This document shows, piece after piece, positions 25,212 to 34,434 of a stretch of DNA of 64,000 bases; the stretch's first letter is position 1; each line of letters begins with the position of its first letter. The notes below the pieces were generated by a model. It was not told where the DNA came from. It saw only the letters and a list, made by a program, of their open reading frames with translations, and ran no database searches. The stretch is from Gemmatimonadaceae bacterium (GTDB taxonomy: Bacteria > Gemmatimonadota > Gemmatimonadetes > Gemmatimonadales > Gemmatimonadaceae): assembly GCA_016742275.1 (NCBI GenBank), contig JACVCD010000006.1, positions 124,001 to 188,000 of the forward strand. The letters are read 5' to 3'. The position numbers and the translations under genes are program-made.

Positions 25212-26051
25212 TTAATTTGTCGGCTTTCCCCACTTCACTCGCGTATAGACGGGACGGAAGCCGGCACGCTGTGCATTCTTCTGCGACGTACTGCCCGGGG
25301 CGGCCACCATCATGGCCAGGTCGCAACCCACGTGGGTGGCGTACGACAGGCGGGCATCGAACAGCGCCCGCTGAGCGCCCTGCCGCCTGGCATCGGGGCG
25401 AGTGCTGGCGCCGGCAAACAATGCGACGCCTTCGTGAATGTGCAGCGCCCCCGATGCGACATCGGCGTTCCCAATGGATGCCAGAAAACTCCACGTGCCA
25501 TCGGCTCGCGCGCTGACTTGGCCGAGCGAACGCATGAAGTCCGCGAGCTCAGGAGTCTCACCCCATCCTTCGGCAGCAACGGCCGCCCAATGGTCTGCTT
25601 CATCGGCGTTCACCACGCGCACGCGAGGTCCACTTGCGTTGAGCGGAATCTCCTTGCTCCCGACGTTTGCGAAGTCTTGAGACAGCGGACGCACCAGCAC
25701 AGTGGACCACTCCACCACCGCGTAACCGCGACTGGCCAGGAGTGGCAACAATGCCATGTCCGCCATCGGACTCACTTCGTGCATCACATCGGCGCCACGT
25801 TCGGCAAAGAACGCCTCGATCGCATCGAGTTGTTCGGCGTCCGGCGTATCGAACACGCCAAGTCCGAATGTCTGTGTGAGCGGAGACCCCACACCATCGA
25901 ACATGGCCCAGCAACCACGCATATCGCGCCACGTGGCACCCGATTCGGGAGTGAGTGACGCGCGGGCTTCGACAAACGCCGCATTGGCGTGGGCTTCAGT
26001 GCGCTCGAGTCGTTGTGCGAGCGCCAGATCAGCAAAGAGAAGATCGGTCAT
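25212..26051 (-). CDS. GNAT-family N-acetyltransferase
   Basis: 279 aa. The C-terminal half has the acetyl-CoA-binding pattern of GNAT enzymes: ALFAGASTRPDARRQGAQRAL (R-R-Q-G-A motif), then MMVAAPGSTSQKNAQRAGF. The N-terminal half looks like a degenerate second GNAT fold. The substrate is unknown. It lies upstream of the TonB receptor on the same strand, separated by the receptor promoter, so they are probably separate units. Confidence 0.82.
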   Translation of the reverse strand: MTDLLFADLALAQRLERTEAHANAAFVEARASLTPESGATWRDMRGCWAMFDGVGSPLTQTFGLGVFDTPDAEQLDAIEAFFAERGADVMHEVSPMADMALLPLLASRGYAVVEWSTVLVRPLSQDFANVGSKEIPLNASGPRVRVVNADEADHWAAVAAEGWGETPELADFMRSLGQVSARADGTWSFLASIGNADVASGALHIHEGVALFAGASTRPDARRQGAQRALFDARLSYATHVGCDLAMMVAAPGSTSQKNAQRAGFRPVYTRVKWGKPTN

Positions 26052-26077
26052 GGAAGTGGTCTGACTATATTGTGCTC

Positions 26078-26368
26078 ATGTATCACCCGCACATGCTCGC
26101 ATTTGTCACGCAGGCCGTGGACTCCGCCGGACGTTACACCGGCGGCGGACTGCCCAAGGGCGGTGTGATGATCGTCGTGCTGGTGCTGCTGTATCTGCTG
26201 CCATCAATGTTGGCCTGGTCTCGTCGCAGCAGTCGTCGCTGGAAGGTGACACTCATCAATGTGCTGCTCGGCTGGACCGTGATTGGGTGGATTGCATCCA
26301 TGGTGATGACTTTCATGTGGGAAGCACCGCCCAACGGGGAAGTGGATACGCCCCATCACCGCTCGTAG
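26078..26368 (+). CDS. Small membrane protein, superinfection-immunity-like family
   Basis: 96 aa with two membrane helices (MIVVLVLLYLLPSMLAW and INVLLGWTVIGWIASMVMTF) joined by a basic loop. The LLPSMLAW ... NVLLGWTVIGWI pattern is that of the Imm_superinfect family, named after phage T4 Imm but widespread in bacterial chromosomes with unknown function. The start ATG at 26078 lies just after a TATATT-like box; a later Met (MLAF) is possible. Its 3' end overlaps the convergent malQ by 13 bases. Confidence 0.75.
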   Translation: MYHPHMLAFVTQAVDSAGRYTGGGLPKGGVMIVVLVLLYLLPSMLAWSRRSSRRWKVTLINVLLGWTVIGWIASMVMTFMWEAPPNGEVDTPHHRS

Positions 26369-27840
26369 GTACGCACCAGGTCGCGCAGTCGTGTCGTGAT
26401 GTCGGCGGTGAGTTGTTCCCAGGTGAATCGGAAACTCCAGTTGCCTGACGTGCGCCCTGGCATGTTCATGCGGGCATCGTTGCCCAGTCCGAGAACATCC
26501 TGCATGGGTACGAGCACCGTGTTGGCGACGGACGCCATGGCGGCGCGCATGAGCGTCCAGTGCATTTCCGGTGCGGCGTCTGCCGTGGTGTCCACACCGA
26601 GATAGCGCAACGCGCGCGCCTTTTCTTCCATCACTTCGTCGAGCGCGCGTGTGGAATCGCCGCCGGTGGATTGCCACCAACCCATCGTCGTATCGTTGTC
26701 GTGGGTGCCGGTATACACGACGAGATTGCGCACGAAGCGGTGAGGCAGAAACTCCGAGCTCTCGCCTGCAAATGCGAATTGCAGAATGGCCATGCCGGGA
26801 AATCCGCAGGCATCACGCAGCGCGGCCACATCAGGCGTGATGAGACCCAGGTCTTCGGCGATGATAGGCAGTGGTCCGAGTGCACGCGTGAGCGCGTCGA
26901 ACAGCGATTGACCGGGACCATCCACCCAGCGGCCATTCACGGCTGTGTCCGCGTCGCCCGGAACTTCCCAGTACGCCGCAAAGCCGCGGAAGTGATCGAG
27001 GCGCACGACATCGAATTGCCGGAACGCCGCACGCATGCGCGCTGTCCACCAGCGGAAATCGTTGTCTTCCATGTACTGCCACGTGTACAGCGGATTGCCC
27101 CATAACTGACCGGTGGCACTGAAGTAGTCGGGAGGCACGCCCGCCTGCACAATGAGCGAACCATCGGGGTGTAACTGAAACAGTTCGCGATGCGCCCATA
27201 CGTCGGCCGAGTCGTGCGCCACGTAGATGGGCACATCACCCATGAGTTGAATGCCGTACGTGGCACATTGCTCGCGCAGTGCACGCAACTGCGAATGAAA
27301 TACGAACTGTTCCTTGTAGCATCGCTGCATTTCGGTCTGCAGCGTACGCCGCGCTGTAGTCAGAGCATCCGGTTGGCGATCTGCCAATTCACGCGGCCAT
27401 TCGGTCCAAGCGGCACCACCCTGCGCGCCCTTGATGGCCATGAACAGCGCGTAGTCGGGCAGCCACTGCGATTCTTGTTCGACGAATGCGCGGATGGTCG
27501 TGTCGTAGGGCAATGCATCGAGCCAGGCATCGAGCGCGGCACGTTTGGCCGGAATGACGGTAGCGAAGTCGACATGCGCCGCATCAGTGATCGTGGGCGC
27601 CGAAACGCCGAACCCCGGCACATGAATCAGCAGCGGATTGCCGGCGAATGCCGAAAAACACTGATACGGCGAATCGCCGTAGCCGGTGGGGCCAAGCGGA
27701 AGCACCTGCCACAATCGTAGCCCGACACCGGCCATCCATTCCACAAACCGATGGGCATCAGGGCCGAGGTCGCCAATGCCGCCTGGGGACGGCAGTGAGG
27801 TGGGGTGCAGGAGAACGCCTGCTGCGCGAGGAAACGCCAT
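26356..27840 (-). CDS. malQ: 4-alpha-glucanotransferase (amylomaltase, GH77)
   Basis: 494 aa, normal length. Family motifs are LLHPTSLPSPGGIGDLG at the N-terminus, LGPTGYGDSPYQ, GDVPIYVAHDSADVW, the nucleophile region VVRLDHFRGF, the acid/base IIAEDLGLITPDV and GTHDNDT. The enzyme moves alpha-1,4-glucan segments in maltodextrin and glycogen metabolism. The start is the ATG at 27840, giving MAFPRAAGVLLHP; an upstream in-frame Met at 27885 adds residues not typical of the family. No other glycogen gene is nearby. Confidence 0.95.
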   Translation of the reverse strand: MAFPRAAGVLLHPTSLPSPGGIGDLGPDAHRFVEWMAGVGLRLWQVLPLGPTGYGDSPYQCFSAFAGNPLLIHVPGFGVSAPTITDAAHVDFATVIPAKRAALDAWLDALPYDTTIRAFVEQESQWLPDYALFMAIKGAQGGAAWTEWPRELADRQPDALTTARRTLQTEMQRCYKEQFVFHSQLRALREQCATYGIQLMGDVPIYVAHDSADVWAHRELFQLHPDGSLIVQAGVPPDYFSATGQLWGNPLYTWQYMEDNDFRWWTARMRAAFRQFDVVRLDHFRGFAAYWEVPGDADTAVNGRWVDGPGQSLFDALTRALGPLPIIAEDLGLITPDVAALRDACGFPGMAILQFAFAGESSEFLPHRFVRNLVVYTGTHDNDTTMGWWQSTGGDSTRALDEVMEEKARALRYLGVDTTADAAPEMHWTLMRAAMASVANTVLVPMQDVLGLGNDARMNMPGRTSGNWSFRFTWEQLTADITTRLRDLVRTYER

Positions 27841-28014
27841 GAGGGCAGCGGAGTACAGACGAAGTGGTGCGGAGGGCGTGCGCAAACAGCGTGCGCAGAT
27901 GTGCCTTCAAACATGTGGCACGGCGCAGGCAATGACAGTACCGCAGGCGCGCCCCAATGAACGTGGGGCGAGTTGAAACGGCCGGAGGGGAATCCCGTAA
28001 TAACGTATACCTTT

Positions 28015-29016
28015 ATGACCACATCTATTCTGCACCTCTTCGCGCCGCAGCGCGCGTTTCCGGTCGCCCTCTCGGCCGCGTGCACCCTGACGCTGCTCCT
28101 CGGCTGCTCCTCCACGCCGCAGAGCGCCAACGCAACCGGCAATTCGGTGTCCAGCGTGCTCGCCGCACCGGCACGTATCACGCCGGCCACCGTGGCCGAT
28201 GAGGTACTGCGAGCCGATCGTGACTTCGCGCGCAACGCGGCGAATCGTCCGTTTCGCGATGCGTTGCGGGCCATGTTCCGGCCGGATGTCATGATGCCCG
28301 CACCGCCAACCCGTGTGCTGACAGGCGTTGACGCGGTACTCGGCGCATTTGCCACGTCGCCTGATACCAGTGCGCGACTCAATTGGACTCCCATTCGAGT
28401 GGGTCTCTCATCCGACGGCGCCCATGCTTACACCATTGGTGTGGGCACACTGGTCCGGCCGGATGGCACACGCGGTCAGTTCAAGTATCTGTCGTACTGG
28501 ATTCGTGAACGGGATACATGGCGGGTGGCTGCCTGGCGTCGACGCGCCGTGAATGCCGATGTGGCGCTCGATTCCACGATGCTCGCGCCGCATTTGCCTG
28601 AGCGCATCGTGACTGCCGCGGTGCCGGATGCTTCGATCACGTCAATGCGCCACGATCTCATGGCAGCGGAGCAGGGATTCTCCGACCTGGCGCAGCGTAT
28701 TGGTGTTGGTAGTGCCTTTGCGGAGATGGGCGCTGACGATGCGGTTAATGTTGGACCGCCAACGCTTGGGCGATTCGTTGTTGGTGCGCAAGCCATTGCC
28801 GCGAGTGTGGCGGGAAGTCAGCCGCTCAATGCGCCGAGCACGATTACATGGAAGGCCGACATGGCGTTGGTCGCTCCCGGTGGCGACCTCGGTATCACGT
28901 TCGGCGTGATCCGCCCCAAGCAGCCGCCTGCGGACAACCCCGATGCGGGCGCGTCATTCTTTACGATCTGGAGAAAATCTTCACGATCCGCACCATGGCG
29001 ATACGTCGCGGAGTGA
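28015..29016 (+). CDS. Lipoprotein with two NTF2/SnoaL-like domains
   Basis: 333 aa. The signal peptide ends in TLLLGCSS, a lipobox with the lipidated Cys at about residue 31. Two similar ~120-residue units follow, each opening with an RADRDFA / AAEQGFS helix and ending in a Trp-Arg-Val-Ala type strand (DTWRVAAWRR; APWRYVAE), like DUF4440 or SnoaL folds. Such domains bind small ligands or do simple catalysis; no activity can be assigned. The ATG at 28015 is chosen over 27973 because the signal peptide fits. The ABC exporter gene starts 14 bases after the stop. Confidence 0.78.
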   Translation: MTTSILHLFAPQRAFPVALSAACTLTLLLGCSSTPQSANATGNSVSSVLAAPARITPATVADEVLRADRDFARNAANRPFRDALRAMFRPDVMMPAPPTRVLTGVDAVLGAFATSPDTSARLNWTPIRVGLSSDGAHAYTIGVGTLVRPDGTRGQFKYLSYWIRERDTWRVAAWRRRAVNADVALDSTMLAPHLPERIVTAAVPDASITSMRHDLMAAEQGFSDLAQRIGVGSAFAEMGADDAVNVGPPTLGRFVVGAQAIAASVAGSQPLNAPSTITWKADMALVAPGGDLGITFGVIRPKQPPADNPDAGASFFTIWRKSSRSAPWRYVAE

Positions 29017-29030
29017 CGCTAGCGTAGAGC

Positions 29031-31043
29031 ATGAACGCGCCAACGTCATCGCGATCGCGGTACAAGGACTTCGTGCGGCAGTATGCCGCCGGCACGCTGG
29101 GGAAAGACAAGGAAAAGGCAGAGGGCAGTGATACGAAACGGGGTGACCCCGACGCGTCGCTGCCCACGCCCGCTGTCGAAGGATCGCGTTTCACACGTTG
29201 GCGTGAGCGCTTGCTCGGCGGCAAACGCAAAGGCTACCTGCGTGAGTATCTGCGATGGTTGGCACCGCACCGGAAGCGACTGAGCGCACTGGTTGTTCTG
29301 GCGCTCATGGCGGCCGGCATTCAGATGCTCGAGCCGCTGTTCATGCGGTATATCATCGACCAGGTGCTGCTGGCACCCGGACTTGAGCAAAGCACGCGCG
29401 TGTGGCGTCTCAATGCGGCCGGTAGTGCGTTCCTGGCCATGGTGGTGATCTCGGCACTGGTCACGGTGGCCAAGGATTACACGCAGCGCATTCTCAATGT
29501 GCGCATCGTACTCGCACTCCGGCGCGCGCTCTACGAGCGGTTCCTGCACCTGCCGCTGCCGTCGCTATGGGAAATGAAGACGGGTGGTCTATTGTCGCGT
29601 CTGTCGGGTGACGTGGAAACCACCACCGGCCTGTTGCAGATGGCGGTGGTGTCGCCGTCGATCTCGGTGATTCGTTTGCTCATTGCCATGGGTGTGCTGT
29701 TCACACTCAACTGGCGATTGGCGCTCATGGCACTCGCGGTCATCCCGGGCGCCATGATCATGAGCTTTACCTTCGCGCGTCGCATCCGCCCCATCTATCG
29801 TGTGGTGCGCGAAGACGCCGAGCAAATCGATGGACGTGTTGGTGAAGCCTTTGGCGGCATTCGTGTGGTGCGTGCGTTCCGTCAGGAAACGCGCGAACTA
29901 TTGGCCTACCTGCAGGGCCGACACACTGTACTCCGCAAGGAGTTGTTCGCGCATCGCCGCGAACTGGTACTCTGGACTTCGTGGGGATTGCTCACCGCTG
30001 CCGTGAATGTGGTGATCGTGTGGTACGGTGGTCATCTCACACTCGCCGGCCGCGCCAGCGTGGGCGACATCATGGCGTTCCAGTGGTACACGTTCCTGCT
30101 CATGGGGCCCGTGTGGAACATCGTGAATTCGTTCAGCGAAACGCAGCGTGCGCTGGCGGCCATGGAGCGGGTGTTTGCCGTGCTGGCCATGGCGCCGGAC
30201 AAGCCGGACAAGGTCGATGCGAGTGCGGCACCTGAGCACTTCAACGAGGTACGTTTCGATCAAGTGACATTTGCCTACCACGAAGGCAAGCCCGTGCTGC
30301 ATGCACTGGATCTCACCATTCCCGGCGGAACGGTGGTCGCACTCGTTGGGAGAAGTGGCGCCGGCAAGACCACGGTCACCGATCTCGTGGCGCGATTCCA
30401 CGATCCCACGAGCGGTCGCATCCTCGTGAATGGCACGGACATTCGTGACTATCGTCTGGCTACGTACCGCGCGCGCCTGGCCATCGTGCAGCAGGATGTC
30501 TTTCTCTTTGACGGTACCGTGCGCGATAACATCGCGTATGGCCGCCACGATGCGACCCAGGAAGAAGTGGAGGCAGCGGCACGGCGTGCCAACGCGCACG
30601 AATTCATCGTGCACCTGCTCAAGGGCTATGACACCATCGTCGGCGAGCGCGGTGTCAAACTCTCTGGCGGACAGAAACAACGTCTCGCCATTGCCCGCGC
30701 CATTCTGGCTGATCCGGCACTGCTCATTCTCGACGAAGCCACCAGCAATCTCGACACCGAGAGTGAACAACTCATTCAGGCATCACTCGGTGATCTGGTG
30801 CAGGGGCGTACGACGTTCATCATTGCCCATCGTCTCTCCACCATTCGCAAGGCTGACATGATTCTGCTGCTGCATGAAGGCCGCGTGATCGAACAAGGCA
30901 CACACGAGCAGCTCATGGCACGCGGCGAACGCTATGCCGAGATGGTGCGGCGCCAGCAAAACAATGAGACGGGAGAGATGGGATGGGAGAGTTCGGAGTC
31001 GGAAATTGGGATGGAAATAGACATTGAGAAATCAGCAACGTAG
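29031..31043 (+). CDS. ABC exporter, fused permease and ATPase (MsbA-like)
   Basis: 670 aa. A basic, charged N-terminal extension of about 75 residues precedes six membrane helices (ABC_membrane type I, about 85-365) and an ATPase domain with Walker A GRSGAGKTT, signature LSGGQKQR, Walker B LLILDEATSNLD and the H-loop HRLST. It probably works as a homodimer exporting lipid, drug or peptide; MsbA-like lipid export is one option. The C-terminal tail is acidic. A strong terminator follows. Confidence 0.93.
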   Translation: MNAPTSSRSRYKDFVRQYAAGTLGKDKEKAEGSDTKRGDPDASLPTPAVEGSRFTRWRERLLGGKRKGYLREYLRWLAPHRKRLSALVVLALMAAGIQMLEPLFMRYIIDQVLLAPGLEQSTRVWRLNAAGSAFLAMVVISALVTVAKDYTQRILNVRIVLALRRALYERFLHLPLPSLWEMKTGGLLSRLSGDVETTTGLLQMAVVSPSISVIRLLIAMGVLFTLNWRLALMALAVIPGAMIMSFTFARRIRPIYRVVREDAEQIDGRVGEAFGGIRVVRAFRQETRELLAYLQGRHTVLRKELFAHRRELVLWTSWGLLTAAVNVVIVWYGGHLTLAGRASVGDIMAFQWYTFLLMGPVWNIVNSFSETQRALAAMERVFAVLAMAPDKPDKVDASAAPEHFNEVRFDQVTFAYHEGKPVLHALDLTIPGGTVVALVGRSGAGKTTVTDLVARFHDPTSGRILVNGTDIRDYRLATYRARLAIVQQDVFLFDGTVRDNIAYGRHDATQEEVEAAARRANAHEFIVHLLKGYDTIVGERGVKLSGGQKQRLAIARAILADPALLILDEATSNLDTESEQLIQASLGDLVQGRTTFIIAHRLSTIRKADMILLLHEGRVIEQGTHEQLMARGERYAEMVRRQQNNETGEMGWESSESEIGMEIDIEKSAT

Positions 31044-31056
31044 AGCCGAGAAACGA

Positions 31057-31099
31057 GAAGCTCGGCGGCAGGAGACTGCAGTCCTGTCCGCCGAGCTTC
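31057..31099. terminator. Bidirectional terminator hairpin
   Basis: Twelve-base perfect arms (31057-31068 and 31088-31099), with further CAGGA/TCCTG pairing inside. It lies between the ABC exporter and the convergent MFS gene; ctctgttttg follows on the plus strand. Confidence 0.8.
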
Positions 31100-31136
31100 C
31101 GAATTCTCACCTCTGTTTTGCTGACCCTCTCATTGT

Positions 31137-32420
31137 CTATTTCGACACGCCGCCAGTCTGAACTCTCGGCGCATACTTCTCCAGGTCCCGGCCCATCGCC
31201 AGCGTGCCCAGCACCATAGCTGCCGAAATCCAGAACGGGCTGGCTTGACCCGTGGCGTCGAAGGCCATGCCCAGGATGATCGGAAACGCCACACGAGTAA
31301 TGCCGCCGTAAGTCTGCTGCACACCCATGTACAAGCCGCGCTCGGTGCTGCTCACCACGCGTGACAGCATGGCCGTGACGCACGGGAACGTGAATGCCGT
31401 ACCGAGTGGCAGAAGACCCACGGCAATGGCCAGCGTGAAGTAGTCGCGCGAGAACGAGATGCCCAGCAAGCCAGCGGCCAGCAGCACAAGGCCGACGCGA
31501 CTGAGACGCGGCTCACCGAAACGGTCCACCACCTTGCCAAGCAGCAGCGCACGCACGACCACGCTCAGAGTGCCGATGTACATGAACACGTAGCCGATCG
31601 TGTTTTCGGTGACGCCGAAACGCCACGCGAGAAACAACGCAAGAATGGCTGTGGTGCCCTGAAACGCACCGATCGAAAGCGCATAGATCAGCACAAGTCG
31701 CGAGGCTGGTTCACTCGGATGACTGATGACGCGCAGCACCGCTTCCCGTGAACCACGACGCACCGACTTGCTGCCATCCTGCGCCACATTCGGCTTTCGA
31801 ATCTCCGTGAGATAACGCCAGGCAAATGCCATGTTCACGATACACAACACGGCAGCCACGAGACCGGGTGTGTGTTTGCTCCAGACCTGCACCCACGAGC
31901 CGATCACTGGACCGAGCGCCACGCCGGCGTTGGTCGCCGCGGAAAGCCACCCAAGACTCTTGGCGCGGTCTTCCGGGCGCGTAGCATCGGCCACGTAGGC
32001 CTGAATCACGCTGACCGTGCCGCCGCCAGCGCCCTGCACGATGCGCGACAGGAACAGCAGCCAGAGGCTGTCGGCAAATGCAAACACCACATACGCCACC
32101 GCACTCGCGCCGAGACCCACCATGAGTGCCGGACGCCGGCCGTACTTGTCGCTGAAACGTCCCCAGATCGGCGCGCTCAGTAGCTGCGCCACGCTGAAGG
32201 AACTCACCAGGAGACCGACCACCAGACCGCCGGCGCCAAGACTCTTGGCGTAGAACGGCAACAGCGGCAGGATCATCAGCATGCCTAGCATGTCGATGAA
32301 TGCGGCCACCATCAGCACGGCCAACTTGCCAAATGCTGATTTGCCGTCGTCTACGGGATGTTCGCCGGTCTGCTGAGAAGGAGTGGTAGAACCCGATTGT
32401 GGAACGGGGGAAGAACTCAC
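31137..32420 (-). CDS. MFS transporter (DHA1-like) at the end of the ABC operon
   Basis: 427 aa, twelve predicted helices. The conserved motif A is GRFSDKYGRRPALMVG after helix 2, and motif C-like glycine-rich GWLSAATNAGVALGPVIG in helix 5 suggests an antiporter or exporter. I place the start at GTG 32420, which overlaps the upstream permease stop as GTGA; the open frame further upstream lies inside the permease gene. Following four nucleoside-ABC genes, it may export a related compound, but the substrate is not visible. Confidence 0.87.
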   Translation of the reverse strand: MSSSPVPQSGSTTPSQQTGEHPVDDGKSAFGKLAVLMVAAFIDMLGMLMILPLLPFYAKSLGAGGLVVGLLVSSFSVAQLLSAPIWGRFSDKYGRRPALMVGLGASAVAYVVFAFADSLWLLFLSRIVQGAGGGTVSVIQAYVADATRPEDRAKSLGWLSAATNAGVALGPVIGSWVQVWSKHTPGLVAAVLCIVNMAFAWRYLTEIRKPNVAQDGSKSVRRGSREAVLRVISHPSEPASRLVLIYALSIGAFQGTTAILALFLAWRFGVTENTIGYVFMYIGTLSVVVRALLLGKVVDRFGEPRLSRVGLVLLAAGLLGISFSRDYFTLAIAVGLLPLGTAFTFPCVTAMLSRVVSSTERGLYMGVQQTYGGITRVAFPIILGMAFDATGQASPFWISAAMVLGTLAMGRDLEKYAPRVQTGGVSK

Positions 32421-33295
32421 TCCGTCTTCCCCAGTGCCGCAGGTGCTGTGCTGCGTCCCACCAGTCCTGCCAGCGCAATGATGGTGAGCACGTATGGGAT
32501 CATCTCTACGAATTGACTTGGCACGAGCTGAGCACCCTGCAACTGGATTTGCAATGTTTCCGCGGCGGCAAACAGCAGACAGGCCACCGCAACACGCACC
32601 GGCTCCCAACGGCCAAAGATGACCGCGGCCAATGCAATGAAGCCACGACCGGCTGTCATGCCGTCCGTGAACTGATGTTGATCGAGTGCGAGATAGGCAC
32701 CGCCCAGCGCGGCCATGGCGCCGGCCACATAGAGACCGACTACGCGAAGGCGCATGACGTTCACGCCCAGCGACACTGCAGCCTCCGGCTTTTCACCTAC
32801 GGCACGCACGCGCAGTCCAAACGGCGTGCGATAGAGTACCCAACCAAGCGCGGGCAGTGTCACGAGTCCAATCCACACGACGGGATTCGTGAACGACGCC
32901 AGCATCGCATTGCCAATACTTTCACCACCAAAGCCGGCAACGCGCGGTGAATTGCTGGAGCTGTCGAACACAAGACGCAGGAAATACCGCGTACCAGCCA
33001 CCACAATGAGATTGATGGCTACACCAACCACGACCTGATTGGCCTTGAAGCGCAGCGTGGCCACGGCGAGCACCGTGGTCATGACAGCGCCGGCTACCAA
33101 TGCACCAAGGAGTCCGGCCCACGCACTGTCCCCGTAGTATGCGCCCAATGCCGCGCCAAATGCGCCAGACAGCATGAGGCCTTCAAGGCCGAGGGCAATG
33201 ACACCCACACGTTCAGATAACACACCACCCGCCGCTGCCAACAGATATGGCACGGCAATGCGAATGGTCTGAAGGAGAAAGGCCAGGGCGATCAT
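32417..33295 (-). CDS. Nucleoside-type ABC transporter permease (NupQ/RnsD-like)
   Basis: 292 aa, about 9 helices, BPD_transp_2 fold. LSERVGVIALGLEGLMLSGAFGAA and RAVGEKPEAAVSLGVNV are typical of the second permease of BMP-type nucleoside importers. It overlaps the other permease by four bases and forms the membrane channel with it. The ATP-binding and BMP genes lie upstream in the same transcript. Confidence 0.92.
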   Translation of the reverse strand: MIALAFLLQTIRIAVPYLLAAAGGVLSERVGVIALGLEGLMLSGAFGAALGAYYGDSAWAGLLGALVAGAVMTTVLAVATLRFKANQVVVGVAINLIVVAGTRYFLRLVFDSSSNSPRVAGFGGESIGNAMLASFTNPVVWIGLVTLPALGWVLYRTPFGLRVRAVGEKPEAAVSLGVNVMRLRVVGLYVAGAMAALGGAYLALDQHQFTDGMTAGRGFIALAAVIFGRWEPVRVAVACLLFAAAETLQIQLQGAQLVPSQFVEMIPYVLTIIALAGLVGRSTAPAALGKTE

Positions 33296-34434
33296 CCGTG
33301 ACCCTCCTTGCTGCGCTGTGTTCTGGTAAGTGCGGCCATGGTGCTCGCCGCTGCCGCGCGCAACTGTCGCTGTACTTCAGGAACTGCTGTTGCGACGGAA
33401 AGAATCACGGCCGCTGTGAGAATATCGGTGAGCTGCTTGGGCACGATGGCGTTGACCGCGAGGCCACCCTGCGAAAGGGTAGCAAACAGCATCGCCGACA
33501 GCAGAATGCCGAGCGGATGATTACGGCCTACCAGCGCCACGGCGATGCCGAGGAAGCCCGCGCCGCCGGCAAATCCATCTTCGTAGTAGCCCTTGTACCC
33601 GAGCACAAAGTTCACGCCGCCCAACCCGGCGAGTGCACCGGACAGCGCCATCGTTCCCAGAATCACGCGTGGCACATGTACGCCGCCGTACTCCGCCGCG
33701 TCGGGCTGCAATCCCACTGCACGCAGTTCATAACCGTTGCGTGTGCGGAAGAGATACCACCACGTGGCTACCGCTGCGGCGATGGCGATGAGCAACACCA
33801 TGTTGGCCGCGCTGCCGCTGAACATCGTGAACAGATCGGCCAGACGCGGCAGACGTCCGGCGTGAATGTCCGGTGTGCGCAGCGTCTCGGGCAGATGGAG
33901 TTTGGCCGACACAATCCAGTTGAGCAGCGCGAGCACAATGAAGTTGAGCATGATCGTCACGATCACTTCGCTCGCGCCGAATCGGGCGCGCAGCGCACCG
34001 GGTACCGCGCCAACACTGCCGCCCACGATCATGGCGGCCATCACGCAGATCGGCACTGCGAGCAGCGCCGGTGTTGCTTCAGGCAGTAGCAAGCCAACAA
34101 CGGCTGCACCAAATCCGCCCGCCGCCAACTGTCCTTCAGCGCCAACATTGAACAGCCCCGCACGTCCCGCGAGCGCGAAGGCGAGACCCGTGCAGGTGAG
34201 GGTGGTGGTCTTGTAGAGCACCTGACCAATGCCGTATGGGTTGCCCCAAGTGCCCTTGAGCAGCATGGTAAACACTGCGGCAGGCGACTCGCCGAACGAC
34301 AGAATGAGCAGGTCGCCAATCACTGCGGCCAGGCACAGCGCCACGATGGGTGGCAGCACGGCTTCCCACAGGCGAAGTGACATCAACTCGCGCGAACCAG
34401 CGGTGCGCCATGCGGATGTGGTGGATGTACTCAT
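33292..34434 (-). CDS. Nucleoside-type ABC transporter permease (NupP/RnsC-like)
   Basis: 380 aa, about 9-10 helices. It has the family stretches GLFNVGAEGQLAAGGFGAA, YELRAVGLQPDAAEYGGVHV and GFLGIAVALVGRNHPLG. The ATG at 34434 overlaps the ATPase stop as ATGA, which decides the start over an in-frame Met at 34479. It partners the 32417-33295 permease. Confidence 0.92.
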   Translation of the reverse strand: MSTSTTSAWRTAGSRELMSLRLWEAVLPPIVALCLAAVIGDLLILSFGESPAAVFTMLLKGTWGNPYGIGQVLYKTTTLTCTGLAFALAGRAGLFNVGAEGQLAAGGFGAAVVGLLLPEATPALLAVPICVMAAMIVGGSVGAVPGALRARFGASEVIVTIMLNFIVLALLNWIVSAKLHLPETLRTPDIHAGRLPRLADLFTMFSGSAANMVLLIAIAAAVATWWYLFRTRNGYELRAVGLQPDAAEYGGVHVPRVILGTMALSGALAGLGGVNFVLGYKGYYEDGFAGGAGFLGIAVALVGRNHPLGILLSAMLFATLSQGGLAVNAIVPKQLTDILTAAVILSVATAVPEVQRQLRAAAASTMAALTRTQRSKEGHG

